64,000 nucleotides of DNA from Alteriqipengyuania lutimaris (lineage in GTDB: Bacteria > Pseudomonadota > Alphaproteobacteria > Sphingomonadales > Sphingomonadaceae), in the NCBI RefSeq assembly GCF_003363135.1, contig NZ_QRBB01000001.1:1586501-1650500 (forward strand), written 5' to 3'. Numbering within the stretch: the stretch's first letter is position 1; every line of letters starts with the position of its first letter. A program made the translations under genes and the position numbers. The notes under the pieces were generated by a model. That model saw only the letters and a list, made by a program, of their open reading frames with translations. It had not been told where the DNA came from and did not search any database. Positions 43,255 to 52,122 of this stretch are shown in pieces.

Positions 43255-44208
43255 ATGGAGACTAGGGCAAATCATGTGTGGGTGGGCGCGGTAACGCTCG
43301 TGCTGCTCGCCGCGCTGGCGCTGTTCATCGTCTGGATCGCGCGACTGGGCGAGAACGACCGCAAGGAATACGACATCTTCTTCAAGCAGTCGGTGTCGGG
43401 CCTCGCCGATGGCAGCCAGGTGTCCTTCGCGGGGGTTCCGGTGGGCCAGGTGCGCGAGATTTCGCTATGGGAAACCGATCCCGGTTTCGTGCGCGTGCGC
43501 ATCGCGGTGCAGGATGACGTGCCCGTGCTCGTCGGTACGACTGCCACCGTGCAAAGCTCCTTCACCGGGGTTTCGACGATCCTGCTCGACGGCGCGCGCA
43601 AGGGCCGTCCGCCGATCGATTGCGAGACGACCGCCTGCCCCGAAGGCGTGCCGGTGATCCCGCCCAAGGCGGGTGGCTTCGGCGAAATCCTCGCCAATGC
43701 GCCGCTGCTGCTCGAACGGCTGGCCACGCTGACCGAACGGCTGACAATGCTCCTTTCCGACGATAACCAGCAGCAGCTGGCCGGCATCCTGCGCAACACC
43801 AATGCGATTTCGGCAGAGGTCGCGGATGCCTCCCCGCAATTGCAGGGCGCACTGGCCGAGATGCAGATCACCCTGCGCGAGGCGAGCGAGGCACTCGATG
43901 CCTTCGAAAAGACCACGCAATCGACCAATGATCTGATCAATCGCGAAGGCGAGTCGATCGCGGACGAACTGCGTGCCACGCTGCAGAAGGCGAACCGGTC
44001 TGCCGACGCGCTGACCGCGACGCTCGAACAGGCGCAGCCAGCGGTCCGCACGCTCAATACCGAGACCCTGCCAGCGGCGACCACGACTTTCGAGGATCTG
44101 GAGGCGACCAGCCGTTCGCTGCGCGAGCTGACCCAGCGGCTGGAAGACAAGGGCGCGACCGATCTTCTGTCTTCGCCCAAACTGCCCGACTACGAACCTG
44201 AGGATTGA
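43255..44208 (+). CDS. MCE-domain (MlaD-family) protein
   Basis: This 317-residue protein has one N-terminal membrane anchor (about 8-28), then an MCE domain (about 38-120; FKQSVSGLADGSQVSFAGVPVG, TTATVQSSFTGVSTILLDG). A long helical region with many LxxA and TxxL heptads follows, which probably forms the tunnel. MCE hexamers carry lipids across the periplasm. This helical tail is longer than in E. coli MlaD, more like the alphaproteobacterial type. The gene lies between the ATPase and the auxiliary lipoprotein of the same operon. Confidence 0.92.
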   Translation: METRANHVWVGAVTLVLLAALALFIVWIARLGENDRKEYDIFFKQSVSGLADGSQVSFAGVPVGQVREISLWETDPGFVRVRIAVQDDVPVLVGTTATVQSSFTGVSTILLDGARKGRPPIDCETTACPEGVPVIPPKAGGFGEILANAPLLLERLATLTERLTMLLSDDNQQQLAGILRNTNAISAEVADASPQLQGALAEMQITLREASEALDAFEKTTQSTNDLINREGESIADELRATLQKANRSADALTATLEQAQPAVRTLNTETLPAATTTFEDLEATSRSLRELTQRLEDKGATDLLSSPKLPDYEPED

Positions 44209-44213
44209 GAGCG

Positions 44214-44798
44214 ATGTCGATTTTCCGCCTGATAGTCCTTGGTGCTGCGCCCCTGGCGCTCGCAGGTTGCATCAGCATCGGCGAAGACCCGCCGCCCGCG
44301 CTGCTGACGCTGACGCCGGACGCGCAGATCGAAGTGGGCACCGGCCCGACGGGGGAGGCGAGCGCGGCCCTGACCGTGATGCTCCCCGAAACGCCCGGCA
44401 GCCTCGCCGTGACGCGGGTGCCGGTGCAGGTCGATGCGTCGACGATCGCTTATCTGAAAGATGCAGTATGGGTCGATCGCCCCGCCAGGCTGTTCCAGAA
44501 TCTGCTGGTGACCACGATCCGGGAGCGGACCGGACGACTGGTGCTCGACGATGTGGAGAGCCGCAGCGGAACGACCACCAGGTTGCGCGGCACGCTGCGC
44601 GACTTCGGCTATGATGCGCAAAGCGGATCGGTGATCGTGACCTACGACGCCATCCGCGAGACCGGCGGACAGCTCGAGACGCGGCGGTTCAGCGCCAGCG
44701 TGCCCGGCGTGCCCGCCGAGGCGAGCCCCGTGGGCGCTGCGCTCAACGATGCCGCCAACGAAGTCGCGCTGGATGTCGCGACCTGGGTGGGCGGTTAA
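44214..44798 (+). CDS. ABC-type transport auxiliary lipoprotein (PqiC-like)
   Basis: This 194-residue lipoprotein has lipobox LALAGC (cysteine about residue 18) followed by a PqiC/ABC_trans_aux domain (VQVDASTIAYLKDAVWVDRPARLF and RLRGTLRDFGYD). Family members sit in the outer membrane as docking partners of MCE lipid transporters. It completes the four-gene operon STAS-permease, ATPase, MCE, lipoprotein. I chose the ATG at 44214. The TTG at 44205 gives only three more residues. It converges on the ATP12 gene with about 36 bases between the stops. Confidence 0.88.
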   Translation: MSIFRLIVLGAAPLALAGCISIGEDPPPALLTLTPDAQIEVGTGPTGEASAALTVMLPETPGSLAVTRVPVQVDASTIAYLKDAVWVDRPARLFQNLLVTTIRERTGRLVLDDVESRSGTTTRLRGTLRDFGYDAQSGSVIVTYDAIRETGGQLETRRFSASVPGVPAEASPVGAALNDAANEVALDVATWVGG

Positions 44799-44834
44799 GC
44801 CTTTTCCTTTTAACGATGTGCCGGAACGTGCGGG

Positions 44835-45545
44835 CTAGCTGCGCGCGGCCCGCGCGAATTCGATCGCGCGGGTAAACTCGGCCTCGCGGGCATCGCGGCG
44901 CGCGCGCGCCTCCTCGTCGATGCCCCACTGTTCGGCCTGGTAATCCTCTTCGAGGTTGGCCGCCGCCCAGAGCGCCTTTGCATCGGCATCGTCGCGCAGG
45001 CCCGACAGGGCCACGCAGAGCGACGCGGCGAGCGAGCTTGCCGCATCCAACCCTGCAAGAACAAAGACGTTTTCTTTTTCGAGACGCGCGCGGATCGCTG
45101 TCTGGCTCGCTTCGGACTGGGGCCGGTGGATGATGCCGTGGGTGCGGTTGAGCGTGATCGCCAGATCCGCCTCGATCTGCGCCACGACCGGCTCCCACAC
45201 CTGCGCCTGCCGCCGCGCGACCGCCTCGTCCGGCTCGGCGCGGTAGCACAGCGTGTCACCGTCCGCGAAGGCGAGCAGGCGGTCGATCACCGCATCGCGG
45301 TTGCTCTCTATCGTGTCGATCGCACGATCCGCGAGGTCGCGTAGCGCGAAGGCACTCGCGTCGAATTCCTGTGGCGCTTGGGCCCATTCGCGCCGGAGCA
45401 GTTCCGCCAGCGCTTCGGTGGGCACCACCTGCGGCGCGCCGAGGCGCGTCTTGACCGGCCGCCCGTCGAGGTGGACCTGCCAGCCGCGCCCTCCATCGGG
45501 TCGGGTCGCTTCGGCCATCGTTGCTTCCTGCCAGAACCGCTTCAC
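44835..45545 (-). CDS. ATP12-family F1-ATPase assembly chaperone
   Basis: This 236-residue soluble protein has the ATP12 fold. The N-terminal part contains HLDGRPVKTRLG and VPTEALAELLRREW, the middle part DTLCYRAEP and WEPVVAQIEADL. In mitochondria ATP12 helps the F1 alpha subunit assemble. Alphaproteobacterial homologues are thought to act on the same complex. There is no signal peptide. It overlaps the preceding small membrane-protein gene (ATGA) and closes the operon that starts at crcB. Confidence 0.92.
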   Translation of the reverse strand: MKRFWQEATMAEATRPDGGRGWQVHLDGRPVKTRLGAPQVVPTEALAELLRREWAQAPQEFDASAFALRDLADRAIDTIESNRDAVIDRLLAFADGDTLCYRAEPDEAVARRQAQVWEPVVAQIEADLAITLNRTHGIIHRPQSEASQTAIRARLEKENVFVLAGLDAASSLAASLCVALSGLRDDADAKALWAAANLEEDYQAEQWGIDEEARARRDAREAEFTRAIEFARAARS

Positions 45546-45784
45546 CGCTGCTCCCTCTTCCAGCGCCGGGCGAGCAGGATCGGCACGGCGAAGAACAGCA
45601 CGGGGCCGGCCACGAAGGCAATCGGGCCGAGCATGCCGCCCTCTATTCGCCCGACCACCATCATCGCCCCGACGAAGGTCAGGAAAATCCCCGCCAGCCG
45701 CACGAATTGCAGCGTCCAGTAACGGCGCGCGGCGCGGCTCACGTCGGCATCGGAAGCGCCGTCGGATTGCGGATCATTCGCCAA
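45542..45784 (-). CDS. small membrane protein
   Basis: This 80-residue protein has two predicted membrane segments (FVRLAGIFLTFVGAMMVVG and IAFVAGPVLFFAVPILLA) after a polar acidic start. It has no recognised family. Its start overlaps the end of the HAD gene by 11 bases and its end overlaps ATP12, so it is translated as part of the same operon and is unlikely to be a chance frame. Confidence 0.75.
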   Translation of the reverse strand: MANDPQSDGASDADVSRAARRYWTLQFVRLAGIFLTFVGAMMVVGRIEGGMLGPIAFVAGPVLFFAVPILLARRWKREQR

Positions 45785-46430
45785 GCAGGATCTCCGTCAG
45801 GTGGGCGGGGGTCTGGGCCACGATGTCCGCGCCCGCGTGCAGCAGCTCTTCGGGCTCGTGATAGCCCCAGGCGACGCCGATCGCGCGCACGCCCGCCGCC
45901 TTGGCCATCTCGATATCGAAGCTGGTGTCGCCGATCATCACCGCATCGGCAGGGGTCGCTACGCATTCGACGAGCGCCGCCTCCAGCATCGCGGGATGCG
46001 GCTTGGACGGATGCCGGTCCGCGCCCTGGAGGCTGTCGAAAAGGTCTTCCAGACCATGCGTTGCGATCGTCGCCCGCAATCCGCGGTCGGACTTGCCGGT
46101 GGCGACGGCGAGGCTCCAGTCCGCGCCGCGCAGCGCGCGCAGCGTTTCGCGGATGCCGGCGTAGAGCGGCTCCTGCAGTGCGCCGCGCTCGCGCGTGGCG
46201 CGGAAGCTCGCCTTGTAGCTCTCGACCACGGCGGTCGCCTGCTCCTGCGCCGCGTCGGGTGCCAGCTGCACCACCGCCTGTGGCAGGCTGAGGCCCACGA
46301 TCCGGCGCACGGCATTGCGGTCGGGCGCGGGCAGGCCCGCCTGCGCAAAGGCGGCCACCATCGAATCGCACACCGCCGCCTGCCCGTCGACCAGCGTGCC
46401 GTCGCAATCAAAAACCGCGCAGCGCATCAC
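45774..46430 (-). CDS. HAD-family hydrolase (Gph-like)
   Basis: This 218-residue phosphatase has the HAD motifs in order: DCDGTLVD (D8 and D10), SLAVATGKS (motif II), KPHP (motif III) and MIGDTSFD (motif IV). The helical cap resembles phosphoglycolate phosphatase. The substrate could be 2-phosphoglycolate or another small phosphate ester. It overlaps the preceding PaiB-like gene by 4 bases. Confidence 0.9.
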   Translation of the reverse strand: MMRCAVFDCDGTLVDGQAAVCDSMVAAFAQAGLPAPDRNAVRRIVGLSLPQAVVQLAPDAAQEQATAVVESYKASFRATRERGALQEPLYAGIRETLRALRGADWSLAVATGKSDRGLRATIATHGLEDLFDSLQGADRHPSKPHPAMLEAALVECVATPADAVMIGDTSFDIEMAKAAGVRAIGVAWGYHEPEELLHAGADIVAQTPAHLTEILLGE

Positions 46431-47023
46431 GCGATGCCCCGCATCAGGGTCGCGATCGCGCCCTTTCCCTGCGCGTCCTGCCCCGCAGCGATCGTCTCGC
46501 GTTCGGGCGCGCTTTTCTTCTGCGACAGCTTGAGGGTGGGGCGCCAGGCCTCCACTTCGAGCTCGAAACCGACGATCCCCCTGAACAGCCGGGTCCAGGT
46601 CACCTCGCTCGCTTCACCGGCGCTCCACTCCTCGCCTCCGATCCGGCCCTCGTGCTTGGCGATCACTGCGTGGAGAAAGGCTTCAAGCCCCTCGGCGTCC
46701 ATTTGCCGCACGCGGCCTTCCATTTCGAGCGCGACGTAATCCCACGTCGGCACCGTATCGCGATCGGCGTACCAGCGCGGCGAGACGTAGGCGTCGGGGC
46801 CGTTGACCGTCACCAGCGCGGTTGCGCCTGCCAGATGCGGGCTCAGCGCGTTGTTGCGCGCCAGATGAAACTGCACCGCGCCGTCGCCGGTCGAGAGCAG
46901 CGGGGTGTGCGCCACGCGGGGGCCGTCGGGCGTGGTCAGGAACACCATGCCGAAGCCGATCTGGTCGATCAGCGTTTCGAACAGCTGCCGGTCTTGGGAT
47001 CGGAACTGCGGATTGGGATGCAT
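46427..47023 (-). CDS. FMN-binding PaiB-family protein
   Basis: This 198-residue protein matches the PaiB/FMN-binding split-barrel family. The N-terminus MHPNPQFR and segments GFGMVFLTTPDGPRVAHTP and YVSPRWYADRDTVPTWDYVALEMEGRVRQ are typical. Bacillus PaiB acts as a negative regulator, but most relatives are uncharacterised flavin-binding proteins. It sits between rluC and a HAD gene with a one-base overlap, so it is co-translated. Confidence 0.88.
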   Translation of the reverse strand: MHPNPQFRSQDRQLFETLIDQIGFGMVFLTTPDGPRVAHTPLLSTGDGAVQFHLARNNALSPHLAGATALVTVNGPDAYVSPRWYADRDTVPTWDYVALEMEGRVRQMDAEGLEAFLHAVIAKHEGRIGGEEWSAGEASEVTWTRLFRGIVGFELEVEAWRPTLKLSQKKSAPERETIAAGQDAQGKGAIATLMRGIA

Positions 47024-48225
47024 CAGCGCTTTCCTGCGGGCTTGCCTTTGGGCTTGCCCTTCGCGCCCGCCTTGCCCTTGGCGGTGGCCTTGGACACGGT
47101 GCGAGAGCGCCGCTCGCCCCGGCGGGCCTTGCGATATTGCTTGGCGTGCTGCCTGGCCGCCTGCTTCTTCTCTTCCTTCGACTTGGGCGGCGCCTCTTCG
47201 CGCAGCGGCTGCGCATCGCTCAGCGAGAGGTCGAAGCCCATCTGCTCCATCGTCGCGGCGAAGTGCTCGGGCAGGTCGGCGGTGACATCCAGCTGCCCGC
47301 CGCCGGGCTGGCTGAGGATCAGGCGGCGCGCGTGCAGGTGCATCTTGCGGCTGACGCTGCCGGTCAGGAAGGCTTCCTGACCGCCATACTTGCCGTCGCC
47401 CACGATCGGGTGGCCCATCGCAGCGCAGTGCACGCGCAGCTGGTGGGTGCGCCCGGTCAGCGGTTCCAGTTCGAGCCAGGCGGCCTTGTTGCCCGCCCGC
47501 TCGACCACGCGGTAGCGCGTCTTGGCCGGCTGCCCGTCTTCCATGTCGACATGCATCTTCTCGCCGCCGGTGCCCGGCTGCTTGGCGAGCGGCGCGTCGA
47601 TCTCGCCGACATGCTGCTCGGGCACGCCGACCACCAGCGCCCAGTAGACCTTCTTGGCGCTGCGGCCGGAGAAGCGCTTGGAAAAGGCGGCTGCGCTGCC
47701 CGGAGTGCGCGCGATCAGCAGAACGCCCGACGTATCCTTGTCGAGCCGGTGGACCAGCCGCGGCCGCGGGGTATCCTCGCCTTCCACGAAGGCATCGAGC
47801 AGCCCGTCGACATGGCTGTAGGTCTTGCTGCCCCCCTGCGTGGCGAGGCCCGGCGGCTTGTTGAGCACGATCGCGGCGGGCGTTTCCTTGATGACCATCG
47901 CGCGCGCCTGGTGGCGCTCGTCCTCGGTCAGTTCGCGGCGCGCGCGCGGGGCCTTCGCCTTCGCGGGGTTGCCCGGCGGGATGCGCAGGACCTGCCCGGT
48001 TTCGAGCCGGTCGTCGGGCTTGGCGCGCGATCCGTCGACGCGGATCTGCCCGGTCCGCGCCCAGCGCGCGACGGCGGCGAAGCCGACTTCGGGCAGGTGG
48101 CGCTTGAACCAGCGGTCCAGCCGGATGCCGTTATCGTCCTCTGCCACGGTGTATTGGCGCACCTGGCCCTTCTCGGGGCTTGGCGCGGGCGCCGACGTTT
48201 CGTTTTCGTTGTCGTTATCGCTCAT
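47023..48225 (-). CDS. rluC: RluA-family 23S rRNA pseudouridine synthase (RluC-like)
   Basis: This 400-residue enzyme has an S4 RNA-binding domain (about 33-85, RLDRWFKRHLPEVGFA), and the catalytic motif HRLDKDTSG with D162. The family segments VLNKPPGLATQGG and GRTHQLRVHCA follow. The synthase normally makes pseudouridines in 23S rRNA. It has a C-terminal extension of about 80 residues rich in Lys, Ala, Arg and Gly (KGKAGAKGKPKGKPAGKR), a basic RNA-binding tail absent in E. coli RluC. The ATG at 48225 lies 2 bases after crcB. Confidence 0.92.
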   Translation of the reverse strand: MSDNDNENETSAPAPSPEKGQVRQYTVAEDDNGIRLDRWFKRHLPEVGFAAVARWARTGQIRVDGSRAKPDDRLETGQVLRIPPGNPAKAKAPRARRELTEDERHQARAMVIKETPAAIVLNKPPGLATQGGSKTYSHVDGLLDAFVEGEDTPRPRLVHRLDKDTSGVLLIARTPGSAAAFSKRFSGRSAKKVYWALVVGVPEQHVGEIDAPLAKQPGTGGEKMHVDMEDGQPAKTRYRVVERAGNKAAWLELEPLTGRTHQLRVHCAAMGHPIVGDGKYGGQEAFLTGSVSRKMHLHARRLILSQPGGGQLDVTADLPEHFAATMEQMGFDLSLSDAQPLREEAPPKSKEEKKQAARQHAKQYRKARRGERRSRTVSKATAKGKAGAKGKPKGKPAGKR

Positions 48226-48227
48226 GA

Positions 48228-48638
48228 TCAAAGCACCCGCATGATTGTGAGGCCGAAGACCAGCGCACTGATCGATAGCGAGATCGAGAAAACGACGTAG
48301 AGCAGGGCGATCGCCAGCTGCCCCCGTTCGATCAGCAGCCAGGTCTCGAGGCTGAAGGCGGAAAAGGTGGTGAACCCGCCGAGCAGGCCGACACCGAGTA
48401 TCAGCCGCAGCGGATCGGCATAGGCACCGGCGAACCCGCGCGCGAGGCCAACCGCCAGCACACCCATCAGGAGCGAGCCGATGGCATTGGCGGCAAGTGT
48501 CGCCCACGGAAAAGTGCTGACCGCCGGCGCACCGAGCCACGCGGTCATAGCGCGCCCGAGATTATAGCGCAGCACGGCACCGATGCCGCCACCAAGTGCG
48601 ACACCGAGCGAGGCGGTGATGGGGGAAAGACTGGTCAT
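48228..48638 (-). CDS. crcB: fluoride channel CrcB
   Basis: This 136-residue four-helix membrane protein exports fluoride as a dual-topology dimer. The glycine-rich start GVALGGGIGAVLRYNLGR, the polar ANAIGSLLMG and the GGFTTFSAFSLE segment are the family signatures. I chose the ATG at 48638, as it begins at MTSLSPITAS. The ATG at 48698 would add a non-homologous leader. I saw no fluoride riboswitch in the 5' leader. It leads the operon with rluC, paiB-like, HAD, the small membrane protein and ATP12. Confidence 0.92.
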   Translation of the reverse strand: MTSLSPITASLGVALGGGIGAVLRYNLGRAMTAWLGAPAVSTFPWATLAANAIGSLLMGVLAVGLARGFAGAYADPLRLILGVGLLGGFTTFSAFSLETWLLIERGQLAIALLYVVFSISLSISALVFGLTIMRVL

Positions 48639-48743
48639 TTTCGCGAGCCTACCTATAGTGGCAGGTGCCTCGCGCCAAGCGTCGAAGCGCCTTTCCATCC
48701 CCCGGCCCGAAGGGCGTCATGCCGCAGGGTGGGCGGGTTCCCC

Positions 48744-48772
48744 TTGCGCGCCGAGCGTGATTTGCGTATAAA
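48744..48772 (+). promoter_or_regulatory. candidate sigma-70-type promoter of rpsU
   Basis: TTGCGC is followed 17 bases later by TATAAA, close to the housekeeping consensus. Transcription would begin near 48779, giving a leader of about 120 bases before rpsU. Confidence 0.55.
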
Positions 48773-48900
48773 GCCCGCAATGGAGCTGGCCGCTTCCCGG
48801 TTTTCGGGGCGTTGCCGGCCTCTTCCACGTTATAATTCCGCCGGTTTCGCGCGTGTTTCCGCGAATCGGAAGGCTATGAACTGAAAGGCGTTAGACCAGT

Positions 48901-49104
48901 ATGCAAATCATCGTGCGCGATAATAATGTCGACCAGGCGTTGCGGGCTCTTAAGAAAAAGCTGCAGCGTGAAGGCGTCTATCGCGAGATGAAGCTTCGCC
49001 GCCACTACGAAAAGCCGAGCGAGAAGCGCGCGCGCGAAAAGGCAGCAGCCGTCCGCCGCGCCCGCAAGCTCGAGCGCAAGCGCGCCGAGCGCGACGGTCG
49101 CTAG
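48901..49104 (+). CDS. rpsU: 30S ribosomal protein S21
   Basis: This 67-residue basic protein has the S21 signature [21 protein letters not shown] and [21 protein letters not shown] residues (here [20 protein letters not shown]). S21 binds the 3' end of 16S rRNA and affects start-site selection. It is monocistronic here, transcribed from the promoter at 48744. A hairpin with a T-run (49164-49195) follows. Confidence 0.96.
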   Translation: MQIIVRDNNVDQALRALKKKLQREGVYREMKLRRHYEKPSEKRAREKAAAVRRARKLERKRAERDGR

Positions 49105-49163
49105 GACGCAGACGGGGCTGGCGTTATCGCTGCGCCCCGCTCAACCTCAGTCTTGAACTGACG

Positions 49164-49195
49164 AACGGCTTGCGCCAGATGGGCGCGAGCCGTTT
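49164..49195 (+). terminator. likely terminator after rpsU
   Basis: AACGGCTTGCGCC pairs with GGCGCGAGCCGTT (one G-T pair) around AGATG, followed by TTT. The T-run is short, so efficiency is uncertain. Confidence 0.5.
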
Positions 49196-49252
49196 GGCGT
49201 ATCTAGGCGCCATGAAACCAGCATCACGCCATAATCTTCCAGGATCTGCTCA

Positions 49253-49879
49253 ATGACGGAAATCACGCGCGTTCCCCTCCGCCCGATCGCGAAGGGCTCG
49301 CTCACCAAGCTCTGGATCGGCGTGATCGTGGCGATCGCCCTCGCCGTGCTGCTCGCATGGAGCCTCGCGCCGCAGGGCTATGGCCTGACCGTGCTGGAAG
49401 AGGGCGAAGGCCCGACTCCGACCGAGGAGGACGTGATCTTCGTCAATTATACCGGCAGGCTGGCCGACGGCACGGTCTTCGACCAGTCGCAGCCGCTTCC
49501 GCTGCCGGTCGAGGGCATTTTCCCCGAAGGCAACCCGCTGCCGCTGGCCAACATGATCCCCGGTTTCGTCGAAGGCGCGAAGCAGATGCGCAAGGGCGGA
49601 CGCTACGAGCTGCGGATCCCCCCGGCAGAAGGCTATGGCGAAGAGCCGCGGACCAACCCGCAGACGGGCGAGACCGTGATCCCCGCGAACAGCGACCTGA
49701 TTTTCGAAGTCGAGCTGATCGATTTCATGAGCCGCGCCGAGTTCGACCGCCGCGTGCAGGTCATCACGCAGATGATGGAGCAGCAGCAGGGCGCGATGAT
49801 GGGCGGACCCGGCGGCCAGCCGCCGATGGGACAGCCCCTGCCTGAAGGAGCGCTCGAAGGGGCTGCACCTCCGCAATAA
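49253..49879 (+). CDS. membrane-anchored FKBP-type peptidyl-prolyl isomerase
   Basis: This 208-residue protein has an N-terminal membrane segment (about 20-40) and a periplasmic FKBP domain (about 50-165). Family residues are visible in VIFVNYTGRLADGTVFDQS, NMIPGFVEGAKQMRKGGRYELRIPPAEGYG and LIFEVELIDF. It should catalyse proline isomerisation in exported proteins. The C-terminus is Met/Gln/Gly/Pro-rich. It is followed 31 bases later by the DUF4153 gene. Confidence 0.92.
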   Translation: MTEITRVPLRPIAKGSLTKLWIGVIVAIALAVLLAWSLAPQGYGLTVLEEGEGPTPTEEDVIFVNYTGRLADGTVFDQSQPLPLPVEGIFPEGNPLPLANMIPGFVEGAKQMRKGGRYELRIPPAEGYGEEPRTNPQTGETVIPANSDLIFEVELIDFMSRAEFDRRVQVITQMMEQQQGAMMGGPGGQPPMGQPLPEGALEGAAPPQ

Positions 49880-49910
49880 AGCGCCTAGGGTCCTCCAAGG
49901 GGAGGAAGTG

Positions 49911-51659
49911 ATGGACGAAGTGGGCGTGCACGAGGACGGCGGCACCGAAGGTGCCACCGCGCGTAGCCGGGTTGAGATCGACTGGCCGCTGCGCCCGTGG
50001 ATCTTCGCAGGCCTGCTCGCGCTTGCGGGCCTCGCGATTTATTTCCTCACAGACGAGGCGGGGGACAGCGGACCGCGGCTCGCCGCCGCCGCCTTCATCG
50101 CCTTCGCCTGCGGGGCGTTCGTCTTCACCGCCGAGCGCGGGCGCCTGCTCGCCCCGGCAATCTTTTCGATCGTCACCGGGCTCGTCGTCGGCGGGCTGAC
50201 CTGGCGCGCGGTGGGCGCTGGCAATGATGTGGCGGACGGCGGCTACGCTCTTGCCGCGGGATTCTTCGCCTGCCTGCTCGCCGTGCCGCTGTTTCAGGCG
50301 GACGTCCACCGGCGCTGGTTCCGGACCGATTACAAGGACATCCACTACTTCGTCTGGACCGACGCCATCACCGCCGCGGGCGCTTTCATATTCTTTCTGA
50401 TCGCGTGGCTGCTGATCTGGCTGGTCGCCGCATTGCTCGATCTGGTGGGCATTCCGCTGCGCGACCTGGTCGAGACCGGATGGTTCACCGCGATGTATGC
50501 CGGGCTGACGGTGGGCGCGGGATTGGGGACGCTCCGCAATCAGTTGAAGATCATCGGCACGCTGCAATCTGTGGTGCTGCTGGTGCTCTCGATCCTCGCC
50601 CTGCCGCTCGCATTTGCGATTATGGTGTTTCTCGGCGCGGTTGTGGTCTCGGGGCCGAGCGTGCTGTGGGACGCGACCGACAGCGCCACTCCGGTGCTGC
50701 TCGCGATCGCCATCGGCGCCTATGTGCTCGCCAACGCGGTGTTGCGCGACCGCGATGCCGATATGGTGGGCGGCGCGGCGCTCAAGTGGTCGGGCTATGC
50801 GCTGGCGCTCGGCATCCTGCCGCTGACCGTGTTCGCCGCCATCAGCACTGGCGTGCGGATCGACCAGCACGGCCTTTCGCCCGAGCGGCTTTGGGCGCTG
50901 GCATCGGTCGGCGTGGCGGTCGCCTTCGGGCTCGCCTATTTCGTCGATGCGCTGGTGGGGGCGCGCGGAAGCTGGGGAGAGCGCTTGCGCGCCTCCAACC
51001 TACGGCTGGCGATGGCGACCGCGATCTTCGCGCTGTTCCTCGCGTTGCCGATGCTCAATTTCGGAACGATCGCCACCAGTGATCAGCTTGCGCGGCTCAA
51101 GAGCGGCGCGATTTCGGTGGAGGAGTTTGATTTCTCCGCCCTGCGCTGGGATTTCGGCGAACCGGGGCGCAACGCGCTGGCGCGGTTGGTGAAATCGACG
51201 GATGAGGCAATCGCCCAAGGCGCAAGACGGGCGCAATTGCAAGAGTCGCGGCCCTATCGCTGGCATCGCGAGGCGCCTCAGCCCGATGAGGTAAAAATCG
51301 CTTGGCAGGGCGGCGAGAAGACAGTGCACATGGCGATCGAAGCTTACCTCGCGGCCAATGGCGCCTACTGTGGGCGGGAAGAGCGCTGCACAGCAATCCT
51401 TGCGGATGAGGTGAGCGACGGCGCGCCGCTATTCGTCGTAACCAATGGCGACATGACACAGTATTACGGCGTGAACGCGCAGGGCGAGGTGGAGGAGTAT
51501 TTCGTCCAGAACGGACGGCTCGTCTCGCGAGAGCAAAGCAACCAGTTCGTCCTTAATGCCAAGGAGAACAAGGAGCCGCCAACCAACGTCGAACTGCGCC
51601 CGTTCGAAGGTCGCCAGCTCTATGTCGATGGCGCGCCGGTGGGCCAGCCCTTCAAATAA
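49911..51659 (+). CDS. DUF4153 family membrane protein
   Basis: This 582-residue protein has about ten membrane helices in the first 390 residues, and family segments such as DYKDIHYFVWTDAIT and AVLRDRDADMVGGAALKWSGYAL. A soluble C-terminal region of about 190 residues follows. DUF4153 proteins have no known reaction. The C-terminal region has a pair of cysteines (YCGREERC). I chose the ATG at 49911, which has GGGGAGGA upstream. The GTG at 49908 gives only one more residue. The gene ends 56 bases before gatC. Confidence 0.85.
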   Translation: MDEVGVHEDGGTEGATARSRVEIDWPLRPWIFAGLLALAGLAIYFLTDEAGDSGPRLAAAAFIAFACGAFVFTAERGRLLAPAIFSIVTGLVVGGLTWRAVGAGNDVADGGYALAAGFFACLLAVPLFQADVHRRWFRTDYKDIHYFVWTDAITAAGAFIFFLIAWLLIWLVAALLDLVGIPLRDLVETGWFTAMYAGLTVGAGLGTLRNQLKIIGTLQSVVLLVLSILALPLAFAIMVFLGAVVVSGPSVLWDATDSATPVLLAIAIGAYVLANAVLRDRDADMVGGAALKWSGYALALGILPLTVFAAISTGVRIDQHGLSPERLWALASVGVAVAFGLAYFVDALVGARGSWGERLRASNLRLAMATAIFALFLALPMLNFGTIATSDQLARLKSGAISVEEFDFSALRWDFGEPGRNALARLVKSTDEAIAQGARRAQLQESRPYRWHREAPQPDEVKIAWQGGEKTVHMAIEAYLAANGAYCGREERCTAILADEVSDGAPLFVVTNGDMTQYYGVNAQGEVEEYFVQNGRLVSREQSNQFVLNAKENKEPPTNVELRPFEGRQLYVDGAPVGQPFK

Positions 51660-51715
51660 CGTTTCAGGCGCAAGCGCCGCTTGATGGTGCGGTGCCGCAC
51701 GGCTAACGCATCACC

Positions 51716-52018
51716 ATGTCAATCACTCGCGAAGAAGTGGCCAAGATCGCTAGCCTCGCGCGCATCCGGATGGATGACGCGGAGCTGGATCGCATGGTCC
51801 CCGAACTCAACAACATCCTGGGCTGGGTCGAGCAGCTGGGCGAGGTCGATACGTCCCAAGTCGAGCCGATGACCGCCGTGATCCCGCAAGCGACGCGGCT
51901 GCGCGACGACGTGGTCGATGCCGACCCGCTGACCGCCGGCGGGCGGCGCGAGGATATCCTCGCCAATGCGCCGGCGGCCGAGCACGGCTTCTTCGGCGTG
52001 CCCAAGGTGATCGAGTAG
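51716..52018 (+). CDS. gatC: Asp-tRNA(Asn)/Glu-tRNA(Gln) amidotransferase subunit C
   Basis: This 100-residue subunit stabilises GatA and GatB in the amidotransferase that makes Gln-tRNA(Gln) and Asn-tRNA(Asn) from misacylated precursors. The family start [17 protein letters not shown], the L-x-x-E-L-N-N-I segment and the C-terminal [10 protein letters not shown] are all present. gatA follows after a pair of REP-like palindromes. Confidence 0.95.
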   Translation: MSITREEVAKIASLARIRMDDAELDRMVPELNNILGWVEQLGEVDTSQVEPMTAVIPQATRLRDDVVDADPLTAGGRREDILANAPAAEHGFFGVPKVIE

Positions 52019-52035
52019 TCTCGGTCTCAGAAATT

Positions 52036-52066
52036 CCCGCTCGTGCTGAGCTTGTCGAAGCGCGGG
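52036..52066 (-). repeat. REP-like palindrome (gatC-gatA, copy 1)
   Basis: This reads CCCGCTCGTGCTGAGCTTGT then CGAAGCGCGGG. It is the same family as at 23765 but in the opposite orientation, and pairs with the copy at 52090. The two could form a hairpin in the gatC-gatA mRNA. Confidence 0.8.
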
Positions 52067-52089
52067 CATGGCCTGGACCGAGGGGTTCG

Positions 52090-52115
52090 CCCTTCGACAG
52101 GCTCAGGACGAACGG
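52090..52115 (+). repeat. REP-like palindrome (gatC-gatA, copy 2)
   Basis: CCCTTCGACAGGCTCAGGAC then GAACGG, with one base different from the usual CTTCGACAAGCTCAGG core. It ends 7 bases before the gatA ATG, close to or over the ribosome binding site. Confidence 0.8.
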
Positions 52116-52122
52116 ATATTAA

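Noticed and set aside
48639..48743. Fluoride riboswitch in the crcB leader
   Set aside because: I looked for the conserved pseudoknot pattern in the leader of crcB and saw no match.
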